Shown here piece after piece: positions 33,636 to 46,800 of a DNA stretch of 64,000 nucleotides (positions are counted from its first letter, which is position 1; every line of letters starts with the position of its first letter). The translations under genes and the position numbers were made by a program. A model generated the notes under the pieces. It was not told the DNA's origin. It was given only the letters and a program-made list of their open reading frames with translations, and ran no database searches. This DNA is from Bacteroidota bacterium (GTDB lineage Bacteria; Bacteroidota; Rhodothermia; Rhodothermales; Rubricoccaceae): positions 346,788 to 410,787 of the forward strand of contig JBCBNX010000004.1 in assembly GCA_039821555.1 (NCBI GenBank), read 5' to 3'.

Positions 33636-35000
33636 TTACTGGGTGGCCAGCGTAGGAACGCGCGTCTGAAGCCGCTCGACGACGTGGCGGCCGACGTTGC
33701 GTCCCTGCTTGAGGCCTTCGTCGGCGGCGAAGCGGTAGTGGATGCCGCCGTAGAGCCGGCTGATGGCAGCTTCCTCGGCCGCCACACTGAACGAAGGGAA
33801 GTCGCGGACGGGGAGGCCGTACTCGACTTCGGTGGTGTCCGAGAAGGCAAAGTCGTCGCCAAAGTAGTCCGTCAGCACGACTGAGGCGGCGGCGGAAATG
33901 ACGCTATGGCCGCTCGTGTATTCGGGGAAGGGCGGCGTCTGGAGCACCGGCACCCACGCGTCGTCGATGTGGGCGTTGATAACCGTCTCCGGGCGGATGA
34001 GGTTGCTGCGGTACTTCTCGTCCCACGCGCTGATGAAGGCGTCCGAGAGGGCGATAGCGGTGCGCGTGTAGGCCTCGGCGGTCGCGGCGAAGTCGTCGCC
34101 GCGCATGCGGCTGGCGATGGCCGCGATGCCAACCCAGTGCCCCCCCGGGGTGAGCTTCTTCGTGGCAAACATGGCATGGCCGCGCGTGTGCATCACGTAG
34201 GGATTGCAGTCCCAGAAGCTCGCAATCGCCCGCTGCTCCTCCGTGATGGTGGCGCCGATCTGGTAGACCTCCTGGGCCTGCCGGAAAAACTCGCTGGCAT
34301 GGTCTAAGCTGTACGGCGGCGGTGGCGGCGGTGCGAACTGGTCGGCTGTTTCGAGAGCAAAGGGACGGATCTGACTCCAACTCGGCTCGACGCCGTCCAT
34401 GTAGGCGGGCGGCGTCGGGACCCAACGCCCGGGCTCGTCGGTGACGGTGTAGGTCGGAGCGCTCCGGGTCTCGCGGTAGCCATCCGTGTTCACCCAGGCT
34501 AGGATGTGCTGCGCTACAGCGTCGCCGTAGGCCAGCGAGGCCTCCACGAGCGCTTCCGGCAGCGCGGCACGCGCCTCGGCCTCCATCGCCTCCTGGCGCA
34601 CCGCGATCTCAGCCGGTGAGAAGACCAGAGCTTCGGCCACCGTGTAGGCGGCCTGCGTCGCGGCGAGTGGATGGTGAATCTCTGCATCCGCTGGGGAAGC
34701 CGGTACGGCCTCTAGCTCGGCGACCTGGCCTGCGAGCGAGCGAAGGTCCGGCGTGTCAGGCACCATCGCCTCGTAGGCGGCAATGGTCGTGTAGGCATAC
34801 GCACGGGCGGCCTGGGGCGGGCTAAAGATGTCCCGGATCATCACGTCCGTGAGATGCTTCACTGCTGCGTGCAGCAACTCCGGGTCCGACGCCGTCTCCA
34901 GCGCCACGGGGTCAACGGGTTTCGGGGCAGGCTCCTCGCACGCGGAGAGAACGCCGAAGGCGCACAGCAAGGGCAGCATAAACAGGACGCGACGGAGCAT
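33636..35000 (-). CDS. vanadium-dependent haloperoxidase-like lipoprotein
   Basis: PAP2-superfamily enzyme, 454 residues, exported as a lipoprotein (lipobox GVLSAC). The three parts of the vanadate/phosphate site are visible in order: 'KYRSNLIRPET' (Lys and Arg), 'FPEYTSGHSVISA' (the SGH motif with His) and 'SRLYGGIHYRFAADEG' (Arg, His and Asp). This is the pattern shared by vanadium haloperoxidases and acid phosphatases, and which of the two reactions occurs cannot be told from sequence. ATG at 35000 is chosen for the signal peptide, but a 15-bp tandem repeat supplies two further in-frame ATGs (35015, 35030). It sits 84 bp downstream of the FG-GAP protein gene in the same direction. Confidence 0.85.
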   Translation of the reverse strand: MLRRVLFMLPLLCAFGVLSACEEPAPKPVDPVALETASDPELLHAAVKHLTDVMIRDIFSPPQAARAYAYTTIAAYEAMVPDTPDLRSLAGQVAELEAVPASPADAEIHHPLAATQAAYTVAEALVFSPAEIAVRQEAMEAEARAALPEALVEASLAYGDAVAQHILAWVNTDGYRETRSAPTYTVTDEPGRWVPTPPAYMDGVEPSWSQIRPFALETADQFAPPPPPPYSLDHASEFFRQAQEVYQIGATITEEQRAIASFWDCNPYVMHTRGHAMFATKKLTPGGHWVGIAAIASRMRGDDFAATAEAYTRTAIALSDAFISAWDEKYRSNLIRPETVINAHIDDAWVPVLQTPPFPEYTSGHSVISAAASVVLTDYFGDDFAFSDTTEVEYGLPVRDFPSFSVAAEEAAISRLYGGIHYRFAADEGLKQGRNVGRHVVERLQTRVPTLATQ

Positions 35001-35039
35001 AGTCGGACGGAGCATGGTCGGACGAGGCATGGTCGGACG
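34995..35039. repeat. 15-bp tandem repeat carrying alternative start codons
   Basis: Units GAGCATAGTCGGACG, GAGCATGGTCGGACG and AGGCATGGTCGGACG start at 34995, 35010 and 35025. On the minus strand each brings an ATG in the haloperoxidase frame, so loss or gain of units shifts the N-terminus by five residues without changing frame. Confidence 0.85.
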
Positions 35040-35083
35040 AGTCAGAGCGGTTGGGATACGATCAGGCGATCAAACGAGTCGGG

Positions 35084-38000
35084 CTATCGAGCCGCAAAGG
35101 CACCCCTCCTGCCAGTAGCGCGGAGCACGAGCGGAGAGGCGTTGTTGCGGGCGGCGAGTATGTGCATGGTGCCGCGTTGGTTCGTAAACAATGAGAGTTC
35201 ACGAACTTCGCCGGGGAGCACGACGCCGCTTTCTGCGAGATCTACGGCTTCGAAATTGGACGGACCGCCGCGTCCCGTGCCGCGCAGGAGCACGCCGAAG
35301 CCAGCCGCTTCCTGGCCGCGGTCAGGGCGGACGCCGGTGAAGTTGCCCGCGAGGAGCACGTCGAGGTGGCCGTCGCCGTTGTGGTCGCCGGGGAGAATGC
35401 TGAACGCTGGGGCAAACTGGGCGGGCCGCGGCAGCGTGTGCTGTGTGAAAGAGCCAGCGCCGTCATTCTCCAGCCATACCGACCCAAGCATGTCGGCTTC
35501 GAGCACGTCTGCGTTTGCCATGGCACCGGGACCGAACAGTTCGCTCACCTCGCGGCCGCCATAGGTGACGAAGTCGGGGTACTCGCGCCGGAGCGTGGCA
35601 AACTGGCTCTTGAGCTGGTCTAGGGAAGCATACGGGTACTCGCGCCCATCACGCACCGTAGTCAGCAGGCTCTCGGTGCTCCCGTCGCCGTCAAGGTCGC
35701 CAACGTAGAGACGCGCAGGCTCGCCGATCTGGGCGTGGATCATCGAGTTGAAGCCGAGGTTGCCCGCGATGAGATCGAGGTCACCATCCGCGTCGACGTC
35801 AGCGGCAGCGAGGCTGTGCCATAGGCCGGTGGCACCGCGCGCTTGTGGTGTGAGCGTACCGCCGTCGTTGAAGAACAGCCTGACGCGCATCCACTCGCCA
35901 GCCACAGCTAAGTCGAGGTCGCTGTCGCCGTCGAAGTCGGCCCAGACGGCATCGGCGAGGAGGCCCGCCTGCGACAAGTCTGGGGCTGCGTCGGGAGTCA
36001 CATCCGTAAAACGCCCGGTACCGTCGTTCTCCAACAGAAAGCTGGGCGGGATGACGCCATACTCGCGGGGTGTCGTGCTGCTACCCACGAACAGGTCGAG
36101 GTCGCCGTCGCCGTCGTAGTCGCCGGGCGCGACGACGCTTCCGTTGGCGAACACAGCCGGTAGTGCCTCCAAGTCACGCATGAACGTGCCGCCGTCGTTG
36201 CGGTAGAGCCGGTCGCGCAGCGCATCGGACGTGCCCCAGAATTCGTTGCCACCCGAGACGACGTAAAGGTCGAGGTCGCCATCGTTGTCGGCGTCGAAGA
36301 GCGTAGCGTCCACGTCCTCGGCGAGGCTATCCGCGCGGAACGCTGGGACATCTACAGGGAGGAACGAGCCGTCTGGCTGCTGGCGGAGCAGCGACGCCGC
36401 CTGGTGCTTCGCGCCGCCAAAGACAAGGTCGTCGAGTCCGTCGCCGTCCACGTCGCCCACGGCCGCCGCCGGGCCGTCCGTCGAACGCTTGTGTGGCATG
36501 AGCTTCTCCCGGTTGAAGTCGACGAAGTCATTCTCCTCGTGAGTGAAGGGGATCGCGTCGTCCACGACCGTAAACAGCGGAGTCGACCGCCGAGGCACAG
36601 GAGCCGTGTCGGTGGCGTCGGCGTAGCGCAGCGTGAGCCGCTGGTCGGCGTCGATGTCGGTCATTGACTGCGTGCGTCCGTCGGGCCAGCGGACGGTCAG
36701 CGTGTCGACCGTAGAGGCTACGCCAAGGCCAAAGTGCAGGAGTGGCTCCACAGAAGACTGGAAGCCGCGTGTCGGCATCAGCTCTGCGACTTGCTGCTTG
36801 GTGCCAGCCGTGACAACTCGGACGTTCGTGCCTACTCCCAGAGGGTTCTCCGCCGGGCCGACGAGCGCCACGGACAGCGCGTGGACGGTAAGGCCTTGCC
36901 AGTTTGGTAGTCCAGCGGCCTGGTTCTCGTAGATCGACGCTACGGCGTTGACGTTGTTGACGACAAGGTCGAGGTCGCCGTCGCTGTCGAGGTCGGCGTA
37001 GGCAGCGCCGTTCGAGAAGCCGGCCTCGTCGAGCCCCCATTTTTCGGCGACGTCCTCGAAGCGGAGCAGGCCGTCGTTGCGGAACGCCGCGTTCGGGATC
37101 GGCACCCGCGGCATCTTGTCGAGTAGCGCGAGGATGCTCTCATCGGTACCCTGCTGGAGCGCGATCTGCGCATCGGCGCTCGCGACGTAGTTGATGTAGT
37201 CGAGGTCGTTGGGGCGGCGGAAGATGCCGTTCGTGATGAAGAGGTCCTTGTGCCCGTCGAGGTCGAAGTCGGCGAAGAGGGCGGCCCAACTCCAGTCGGT
37301 GGCCGCCGTGCCTGCGAGCGGCGCGATGTCCGAGAAACGCGGGACGCCGTCCGTAGCGACGCCACGGTTGAGCTGGAGCGTGTTGCGAGCGAGTTGGTGA
37401 TGGTAGCCGAGGCTGCGCTTGAGCTCGTAGAGCGTGAACGTGTCGCCGTCGTCGGAGGTCTTGCGGATAGCCTCGTCGTCGGGCAGCATGTCGAGGACGG
37501 CGAGGTCAATGCGCCCGTCGTTATCGAGGTCGGCGGCGTCGGCGCCCATCGAGAAGGTGCTCGTGTGCGCCATCGCCGTCTGGATGACTTCGCGGAACGT
37601 GCCGTCCTGGTTGTTGAGGTAGAGGAGGTCGTTCTCGTGGAAGTCGTTGCCGATGTAAAGATCAGGCCAGCCGTCGCCGTTAAAGTCGGCGACGGCGGTG
37701 GAGAGGCCATAGCCCGCCGCGCCACTACGGATGCTTGCCTCCTGGCTGACCTCGGTGAAGCGCGGGCCGTTCGGCGTGGCGTCGTTGCGGAGCAGCCGGT
37801 CGCCCGCGCGTTCGTGGCGGGTGCGGACGAGTTCGGCGCGCTTATAGGTGCGCTCGGTGTGCGTCGAGTGGTTGAGGAGGTAGGCGTCGAGGTCGCCGTC
37901 GCGGTCGTAGTCGAAGAACGTGGCGTGCGTCGCGTAGCCTTCGAAATCGAGGCCGTAGGTGTCGGCTTGCTCGGTGAAACGCAGCACGCCGTCGTCGCCG

Positions 38001-38467
38001 TGCCCTTCGTTGATAAACAGCTCGTTGCGCCCGGACCGGTCTAGGTAGCCGCCCACGTTCATCACGTAGAGATCGAGCCGCCCGTCGGCGTTCACGTCGA
38101 CCATCGTCACCCCCGTGGACCAGTTGCCGAGCCCGCCAACGCCTGCCTGGTCCGTGACGTCCTCAAAGCGGATGGGGCCGTTAGCCTGCGTACGGTTCAG
38201 GTACAGCCGGTTCTCCTGCTCGTTGGCCGTGAAGAAGAGGTCGGGGCGCTCGTCGCCGTCCACGTCGCCAACGGCCACGCCGCCGCCGTTGTAGTAGTAC
38301 GGATAGTCGATGATGTTGAACGACGCAGCCTCGGCGAGGGGGTTGGTGAACGTCACGCCGGTGGCGCTCGGATCAAGGCGCTCGAAGAGGGGCGCTTCGC
38401 TGGACGCGCCGCAGCCGAGGGACACGAGGGACGCACTCAGCACGAGCGCGCGGACAAACGGGGGCAT
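35084..38467 (-). CDS. FG-GAP/VCBS-ASPIC_UnbV lipoprotein (CRTAC1-like), copy 2
   Basis: 1,127-residue surface lipoprotein; lipobox 'SLVSLGC' near residue 19. Residues about 50-480 hold a first set of FG-GAP/VCBS blades with Ca2+-binding DxDxDG loops ('VGDVDGDERPDLFF', 'DVNADGRLDLYV', 'DYDRDGDLDAYL', 'DFNGDGWPDLYI'), forming a beta-propeller. The ASPIC/UnbV domain is around residues 510-600 ('NPLGVGTNVRVVTAG...PTRGFQSSVEPLLHFGLG'). A second propeller set follows, beginning 'VGDVDGDGLDDLVFGGA'. The C-terminal 'VLLAGNFTGVRPDRGQ' is shared with copy 1. It lies between copy 1 (upstream) and the haloperoxidase gene (downstream), all on the minus strand. Role unproved; CRTAC1-type proteins bind glycans or cell surfaces in other contexts. 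Confidence 0.9.
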   Translation of the reverse strand: MPPFVRALVLSASLVSLGCGASSEAPLFERLDPSATGVTFTNPLAEAASFNIIDYPYYYNGGGVAVGDVDGDERPDLFFTANEQENRLYLNRTQANGPIRFEDVTDQAGVGGLGNWSTGVTMVDVNADGRLDLYVMNVGGYLDRSGRNELFINEGHGDDGVLRFTEQADTYGLDFEGYATHATFFDYDRDGDLDAYLLNHSTHTERTYKRAELVRTRHERAGDRLLRNDATPNGPRFTEVSQEASIRSGAAGYGLSTAVADFNGDGWPDLYIGNDFHENDLLYLNNQDGTFREVIQTAMAHTSTFSMGADAADLDNDGRIDLAVLDMLPDDEAIRKTSDDGDTFTLYELKRSLGYHHQLARNTLQLNRGVATDGVPRFSDIAPLAGTAATDWSWAALFADFDLDGHKDLFITNGIFRRPNDLDYINYVASADAQIALQQGTDESILALLDKMPRVPIPNAAFRNDGLLRFEDVAEKWGLDEAGFSNGAAYADLDSDGDLDLVVNNVNAVASIYENQAAGLPNWQGLTVHALSVALVGPAENPLGVGTNVRVVTAGTKQQVAELMPTRGFQSSVEPLLHFGLGVASTVDTLTVRWPDGRTQSMTDIDADQRLTLRYADATDTAPVPRRSTPLFTVVDDAIPFTHEENDFVDFNREKLMPHKRSTDGPAAAVGDVDGDGLDDLVFGGAKHQAASLLRQQPDGSFLPVDVPAFRADSLAEDVDATLFDADNDGDLDLYVVSGGNEFWGTSDALRDRLYRNDGGTFMRDLEALPAVFANGSVVAPGDYDGDGDLDLFVGSSTTPREYGVIPPSFLLENDGTGRFTDVTPDAAPDLSQAGLLADAVWADFDGDSDLDLAVAGEWMRVRLFFNDGGTLTPQARGATGLWHSLAAADVDADGDLDLIAGNLGFNSMIHAQIGEPARLYVGDLDGDGSTESLLTTVRDGREYPYASLDQLKSQFATLRREYPDFVTYGGREVSELFGPGAMANADVLEADMLGSVWLENDGAGSFTQHTLPRPAQFAPAFSILPGDHNGDGHLDVLLAGNFTGVRPDRGQEAAGFGVLLRGTGRGGPSNFEAVDLAESGVVLPGEVRELSLFTNQRGTMHILAARNNASPLVLRATGRRGAFAAR

Positions 38468-38535
38468 GGGAGGGGGCTCAGTCAGGCGAGGAGTGGCGAG
38501 GCAACCGATGGAGACGAGTGGGCCCGGCGAAGGGG

Positions 38536-41934
<3,399 letters not shown>

Positions 41935-41998
41935 GGGGGAGCAGGCGTGGTGGTGGAAGCTGCGGGGGAACGCACGACTGGGGGCACAAGGTGTCGGC

Positions 41999-42013
41999 TT
42001 GGAAGCGTTTTCA
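41999..42013. promoter_or_regulatory. LacI/cre-type operator upstream of FG-GAP genes
   Basis: TTGGAAGCGTTTTCA matches the LacI-family cre consensus WTGNAANCGNWNNCW at every position. It lies 65 bp upstream of the FG-GAP copy 1 start and downstream of the susD-side hairpin. Three related sites lie upstream of susC at 46990-47060. Confidence 0.6.
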
Positions 42014-42073
42014 CGGGGGCTCCATACCGTTGTGGTGGGTGCGAAGGCTCCGTGCTCAACCCCCTCATAAACA

Positions 42074-42106
42074 AGCGGCCCCGCCAGAAGTCCTGGCGGG
42101 GCCGCT
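42074..42106 (-). terminator. strong hairpin between susD and the FG-GAP genes
   Basis: A 13-bp perfect stem (AGCGGCCCCGCCA at 42074-42086 with TGGCGGGGCCGCT at 42094-42106) and 7-base loop. On the minus strand it is followed by TTGTTTA. It lies 32 bp after the susD stop, so it either ends the susCD transcript or lowers read-through to the genes below. Confidence 0.85.
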
Positions 42107-42137
42107 CGGGTCTTGCTAGAGACCAGGGTCCAACGGC

Positions 42138-43745
42138 TTAGTAGCCGCTGTTCTGGACCAGGTTGGGGTTCGCGTTCAGCTGCTGCTGCGGGATCGGGAA
42201 GAGGACCCGGATGGCCGAGCTGGCTTCCTTGAACTCCCATGCGTCCTCATAGAGGCCGTAGCGGATGAGGTCCTGACGACGTTTGGCCTCGTACATGAGC
42301 TCGTAGAGACGCTCGTTGAGGAGGCGATCGCGGAGCGACGCCTGGTCGAAGTCGCCAGCATTCAGGAGGAACTGGTCAAGCGTGCCAGCGCCGTCGGCGT
42401 CCGCGTTGAAGACGCGCTCACGCAGGACGTTGATGTCGGCAATGGCGTCCGCCGTCATGCCCATCTCATTCTTGGCCTCGGCACGGATGAGGTACATCTC
42501 AGCGAGGCGGAAGAAGGCATAGTCGTTCGAGTGGCCGTCGCCGCCCGGAGCGCTGAGGTCCGGCGGGAACTTGGCAACGCGGACGCAGGCGCCTTCCGTC
42601 GTGTTGGTGATCTGCGCGTCACCCGGGGTGCAGTCCGGCGTGTAGATGAGCGGGTCGCCGTTGCGATCGTCCACGTTGGTACCCGTGTCGAAGCTGGTCT
42701 GCTGACCAACCAGGAAGATGCCCTTGCGGCTGTCGTTGTCCGCGAACGAGTTGTAGGTCTCGGCGATGGTCGAGAAGCCGTTCCACGGCGACGGGCTGTA
42801 CTGGTTGTAGTGCAGGTAGCGCATCGGGAAGTTCATCCCGAGGCCGTTCTCCGCGTTCGAGTGCTGGACCACGAAGAGGTGCTCAGGCACCGCCACGTTG
42901 TCCGGCGTGAAGTTGGACGCCCAGTCGTCAACGAGTTCGTAGATGCCCGAGTTGATGACGCGGTCCGCAGCTGCAATGGCGTCGTCACACGTGTTGGTGG
43001 ACATGCACGAGTTGTAACCGCTCGTGCTGATGCCGTCCGAGGAGTTGCGGAAGACTGCAGCGTTGAGGTAGAGGTTGGCGAGAATGGCGTCGGCAGCAGC
43101 CTTCGTCATGCGGCCGTAGACTGGAGCTTCGTCGGGGAGAACCTGGCGGGCCGCTTCGAGCTCAGCAACGATGAAGTCGTAGACTTCAGCGCGGGTGTTT
43201 GGCACGGGCGGGTTGTCCGGGTCCACGAGGAACTCACCTTCCTCGTCGCCGACAATCGGCACGCCTCCGAAGAGGTCGAGGAGCTGGTAGTAGTAGAACG
43301 CGCGGAGCGTCTCCACCTCAGCAACGATGTCCGCCTTGTTGGCGATCTCGATCTGCTCCAAGTTGAGGAGCAGGGCGTTGGCGCGGGCGACACCGGTGTA
43401 GGCAGCCACCCATGCGTCGTTGAGGTCGGGCAGGTTGGCGTCCCAGTTGTGGCGGTGCATGTTGAGCCAGCGGCCACCGTCAGCCCAGTCCTCGCCGCGG
43501 GTCGGGACGATAGTCTCGTCGGACGACACCTGGCTGAGGTTGTGGTACGCCCAGAGCATCGCGCGGAGCTGGGCATAGACGGGGACGAGGGCGGCAGTCA
43601 CCTCCGCCTCGGTCTGGAAGAAGTTCTCCGGTTCGACGCCGCTGAAGACCTCTTCGCCGAGGTCGGTGCAACCGCCGAGCAGGAGCGCTGGGGCCAGCAT
43701 CGCCACGAAGGCGAGGCGACGGGCCTTGCGGAAGTAGTTAGTCAT
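42138..43745 (-). CDS. SusD/RagB family surface glycan- or nutrient-binding lipoprotein
   Basis: 535-residue lipoprotein that caps a SusC channel. Signal peptide and lipobox 'LLLGGC' (Cys near residue 25), then 'TDLGEEVFSGVEPENFF', the typical SusD N-terminus. TPR-like helices follow: 'EVETLRAFYYYQLLDLFGGVPIV', 'YDFIVAELEAARQVLP' and 'RMTKAAADAILANLYLNA'. The C-terminal SusD signature is 'FFRLAEMYLIRAEAKNEMG..ADAIADINVLRERV', ending 'FPIPQQQLNANPNLVQNSGY'. ATG at 43745 is taken; one three codons upstream (43754) is possible. A 15-bp direct repeat lies just upstream. It follows susC on the same strand with a 133-bp gap. Confidence 0.93.
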   Translation of the reverse strand: MTNYFRKARRLAFVAMLAPALLLGGCTDLGEEVFSGVEPENFFQTEAEVTAALVPVYAQLRAMLWAYHNLSQVSSDETIVPTRGEDWADGGRWLNMHRHNWDANLPDLNDAWVAAYTGVARANALLLNLEQIEIANKADIVAEVETLRAFYYYQLLDLFGGVPIVGDEEGEFLVDPDNPPVPNTRAEVYDFIVAELEAARQVLPDEAPVYGRMTKAAADAILANLYLNAAVFRNSSDGISTSGYNSCMSTNTCDDAIAAADRVINSGIYELVDDWASNFTPDNVAVPEHLFVVQHSNAENGLGMNFPMRYLHYNQYSPSPWNGFSTIAETYNSFADNDSRKGIFLVGQQTSFDTGTNVDDRNGDPLIYTPDCTPGDAQITNTTEGACVRVAKFPPDLSAPGGDGHSNDYAFFRLAEMYLIRAEAKNEMGMTADAIADINVLRERVFNADADGAGTLDQFLLNAGDFDQASLRDRLLNERLYELMYEAKRRQDLIRYGLYEDAWEFKEASSAIRVLFPIPQQQLNANPNLVQNSGY

Positions 43746-43752
43746 GAATTGC

Positions 43753-43782
43753 ATGGGTCCTGTTAGGATGGGTCCTGTTAGG
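43753..43782. repeat. 15-bp direct repeat, 2 units, in the susD leader
   Basis: ATGGGTCCTGTTAGG occurs twice in tandem at 43753 and 43768, overlapping the susD translation start region on the other strand (each unit carries AGGAC-type purine-rich sequence there). Confidence 0.85.
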
Positions 43783-43878
43783 AGGGTGGTGGCGGGGGTG
43801 GACCCCCCCAGCGTACTACACGCCAGGGGGGCGCCATACCCAGTGGGCTCAGTGGCCCGAGGCTTAGAAGCCCTGACT

Positions 43879-46800
43879 CTAGAAGCCGAGATTAACGCCG
43901 AGCGTGAAGGTGCGCGCGACCGGGTAGTTGGTGTAGTCGATGCCCGTGGCCGGGATCAGGCCGATCTGGGCGTTCGTGTTCACCTCCGGGTCGAAGCCGT
44001 CGTACGGCGTGATAGTGAACACGTTGTCGATCGAGAGGAACACGCGGGTGTTGCGCACGAACGGCGCGTAGCGCGCGATGTCCGGGCGGTACTCGAGCGT
44101 GATGTTGTCGAGGCGGATGAACGACGCGTCTTCGATCCAGCGCGAGGAGAAGCGGGCCTCCTCGTTGATGGCGTCTGGCGTGTCGAGGGCGCTCGCGATC
44201 ACGTTCGTGTTCGGGAGGGCGCTCTTATTGCCGAAGACCAGCGCGGTATTGTTGAAGAGCTCGCGGCCCTGCTCGCCACGGATGAACGCGCTGATGCCGA
44301 ACTGCTTGTAGTCGAACTGGGCGCGGAAGCCGTAGCTGAAGTCAGGACGTGGGTCGCCGATGATCTGGCGGTCGCCAGCGTCCGGCTCGGTGGTTTCACC
44401 GACGAGGTTGCCGTCGGCGTCGTAGTCGTTGAAGACCTGGTCGCCGGCCTCGTTGACCCGGAGGAACTCAGGGCCGAAGAAGACCGGGAACGGCTCGCCT
44501 GGCGTGAGCAGGAGGGCCTGCTGACCGGACTGTCCACGACCGGAAACCGAACCCGTGAAGATCTGGTCCTGGCCGCCGAGGTCGAGGATCTCGTTGACGT
44601 TGGTGTTGAAGACGAGGCCAAACTGGAGGTTCATGTCCGCCTTCTCGATCGCGTAGTAGTCGAGAGCAAAGTCGAGACCGGTGTTGCGCACCGAGCCGAT
44701 GTTGTCCACGAACGTCGCGACCGGAGCCGGCTGCGGGACCGTGACCTCGAGCAGCAGGTCTTCGGTGTCGTTCCGGTAGAACTCGATCGAGCCGACGATG
44801 CGCTCATCGATGAAGCCGTAGTCGAGACCGATGGTGAACTCCTGCTTCTCTTCCCAGCGCAGGTCCGGGTTGGCGAGCTGGCGGAGTGCGAAGCCCGTCT
44901 GGATTTCGTCGCCGAGGATGGCGCGGAAGTCCGAGTTCGGCTCGAGGATAGCGAGAGACAGATAGTTCGGAATCTCCTGGTTGCCCACGATGCCGAAGCC
45001 ACCACGAAGACGCAGGTCCGAGATGAAGTCCACGTTGTCCATGAACACCTCGTTGCTGACGCGCCAGGCGGCGGAGAAGGCCGGGAAGAGGGCCCACCTG
45101 TTGTTGGCGCCGAAGCGCGATGACCCGTCGTAGCGAACCGAAGCGCTGAGGTAGTACTTCTCGTCGTAGTTGTAGTTGGCGCGGCTGAAGAACGAGATTA
45201 GGCGGTTCTTCTCGCGGAAGCTGAAGGTGCCCGTCTGGTCGAAGCTACTCCCGGAGATAGTGCTACCGGAGCCGATTACGTAGGAACTAGTCTCGTCCGT
45301 GACGAAGCCCTGCGCTTCGATACCGATGCTCTCGTTGTCAAACTCGTTGAACTCGTAGCCACCAAGGAGGCTGACGTTGTTGCGCTCGGCAAACGTGTTT
45401 GTGTAGTTGAGCGTACCGAAGAAGTTGACCGCGGTGCGCTGCAGGTCGCGCTGGCCAGCCAAGCCATTCCCGTTCGCTTCGCCGAGGGGGTTCGAGATTG
45501 GGAAGTAGATGGCACGCCGGGCGGTCGACCGGTCACCACCGAGGCTGATACGGCCCGTGAGACCTTCGATGATATCGAGCTCGAAGTAAGCGTTGCCAAG
45601 CGTGCGCGTGGTACGAGCGTCATCGGCAATCTCCTCGGCGATGCCGAGCGGGTTGCGTACGGATGCGCCGCCGACCTCGAAGAAGTCGCCGTCCTCGGTA
45701 CGGATGGGGCGCGTCGGGTTGAAGTCAAAGACGTTCGTGAGAAGACCGCCTTGGAAGCCAGCCGTGTTTTCGAAGAAGACGAGGTCGTCCTCGGTGAGCG
45801 CCGTGGTGAGGTTGAGCCCCAATCGAACGCGGCCGTCGAGCATCTGCGTGTCGGCGTTGAGACGCGCCGTGATGCGCTCCAGGCCCGACGACTCCACGAT
45901 ACCCTCCTGATTCAGGTAGCTCACCGAAGCGCGGTACTGCGAGGTGGCCGTGCCACTCGAGAACGAGATGTTGTGCTGCTGCGAGACAGCAGAGCGCAGG
46001 ATCGCATCGAGGAAGTCGGAGTTGGCATCGCCGAGGTTGTCGGCGGCCGACGCGGGGAGATTGCCTGCCGTGATCTGCTCGTTGACGAAGCTGCGATACT
46101 CGTCGCCTGAAAGGAGCTCGACCGTATTAGCGGCGCTCGCGACCGAAGTGCGTCCCTCGTAGTCGACAGAAAGGCGGCCCTCTACGCCGCTTTTTGTGGT
46201 GATCAAGACGACACCGTTGGCGCCGCGCGATCCGTAGATGGCCGTGGCCGAGGCGTCCTTCAGCACCGAAATCGACTCGATGTCATTCGGGTTGAGAAGG
46301 TTGAGCGGGTTGCGCGACGAACCGGCACTAGTGTCTCCGTTATCTGCCGCTACACCGCCCGGTAGACTGGAACTGTTGTCGATGGGCACGCCATCGATGA
46401 CGTAGAGCGGCTCGTTGGAGGCCGCGATGGAAGTACCACCACGAATCTTAATACTGATGCCACCGCCCGGCTCACCGTTGTTAGGGGTCACCTGGACACC
46501 CGCGACGCGGCCTTGGATGAGATCATCGGCGTTGGTGACAGCTCCGACGTTGGCGTCGTCGACGTCGACGGTCGCGACCGAGGAGGTCACGTCGCCGCGA
46601 CGCTGGGTGCCGTAGCCGACGACGACGATTTCGTCGATGAGCGCGGCGTCCTCTGCGAGCGCCACGTCGAGTTCAGTGCGGGGCCCGACGACGGTCTCAA
46701 ACGTCGTGTAGCCGACGTACGAGAACACGAGGACAGTCTCGGGGCCGGGTACGGTGAGGCCGTACTCGCCATCGAGGTTGGTGACCGTGCCAGTGGTGGT

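Noticed and set aside
33636..35000. Confident naming of the PAP2-type protein as a haloperoxidase with bromide specificity
   Set aside because: The vanadate/phosphate site motifs cannot distinguish halide peroxidation from phosphatase activity; only the family is claimed.
42531..45123. Long plus-strand frames opposite susD and susC
   Set aside because: Their sequence is Val/Glu/Asp/Arg-rich filler with no domain, and they mirror the codon structure of the Sus genes.
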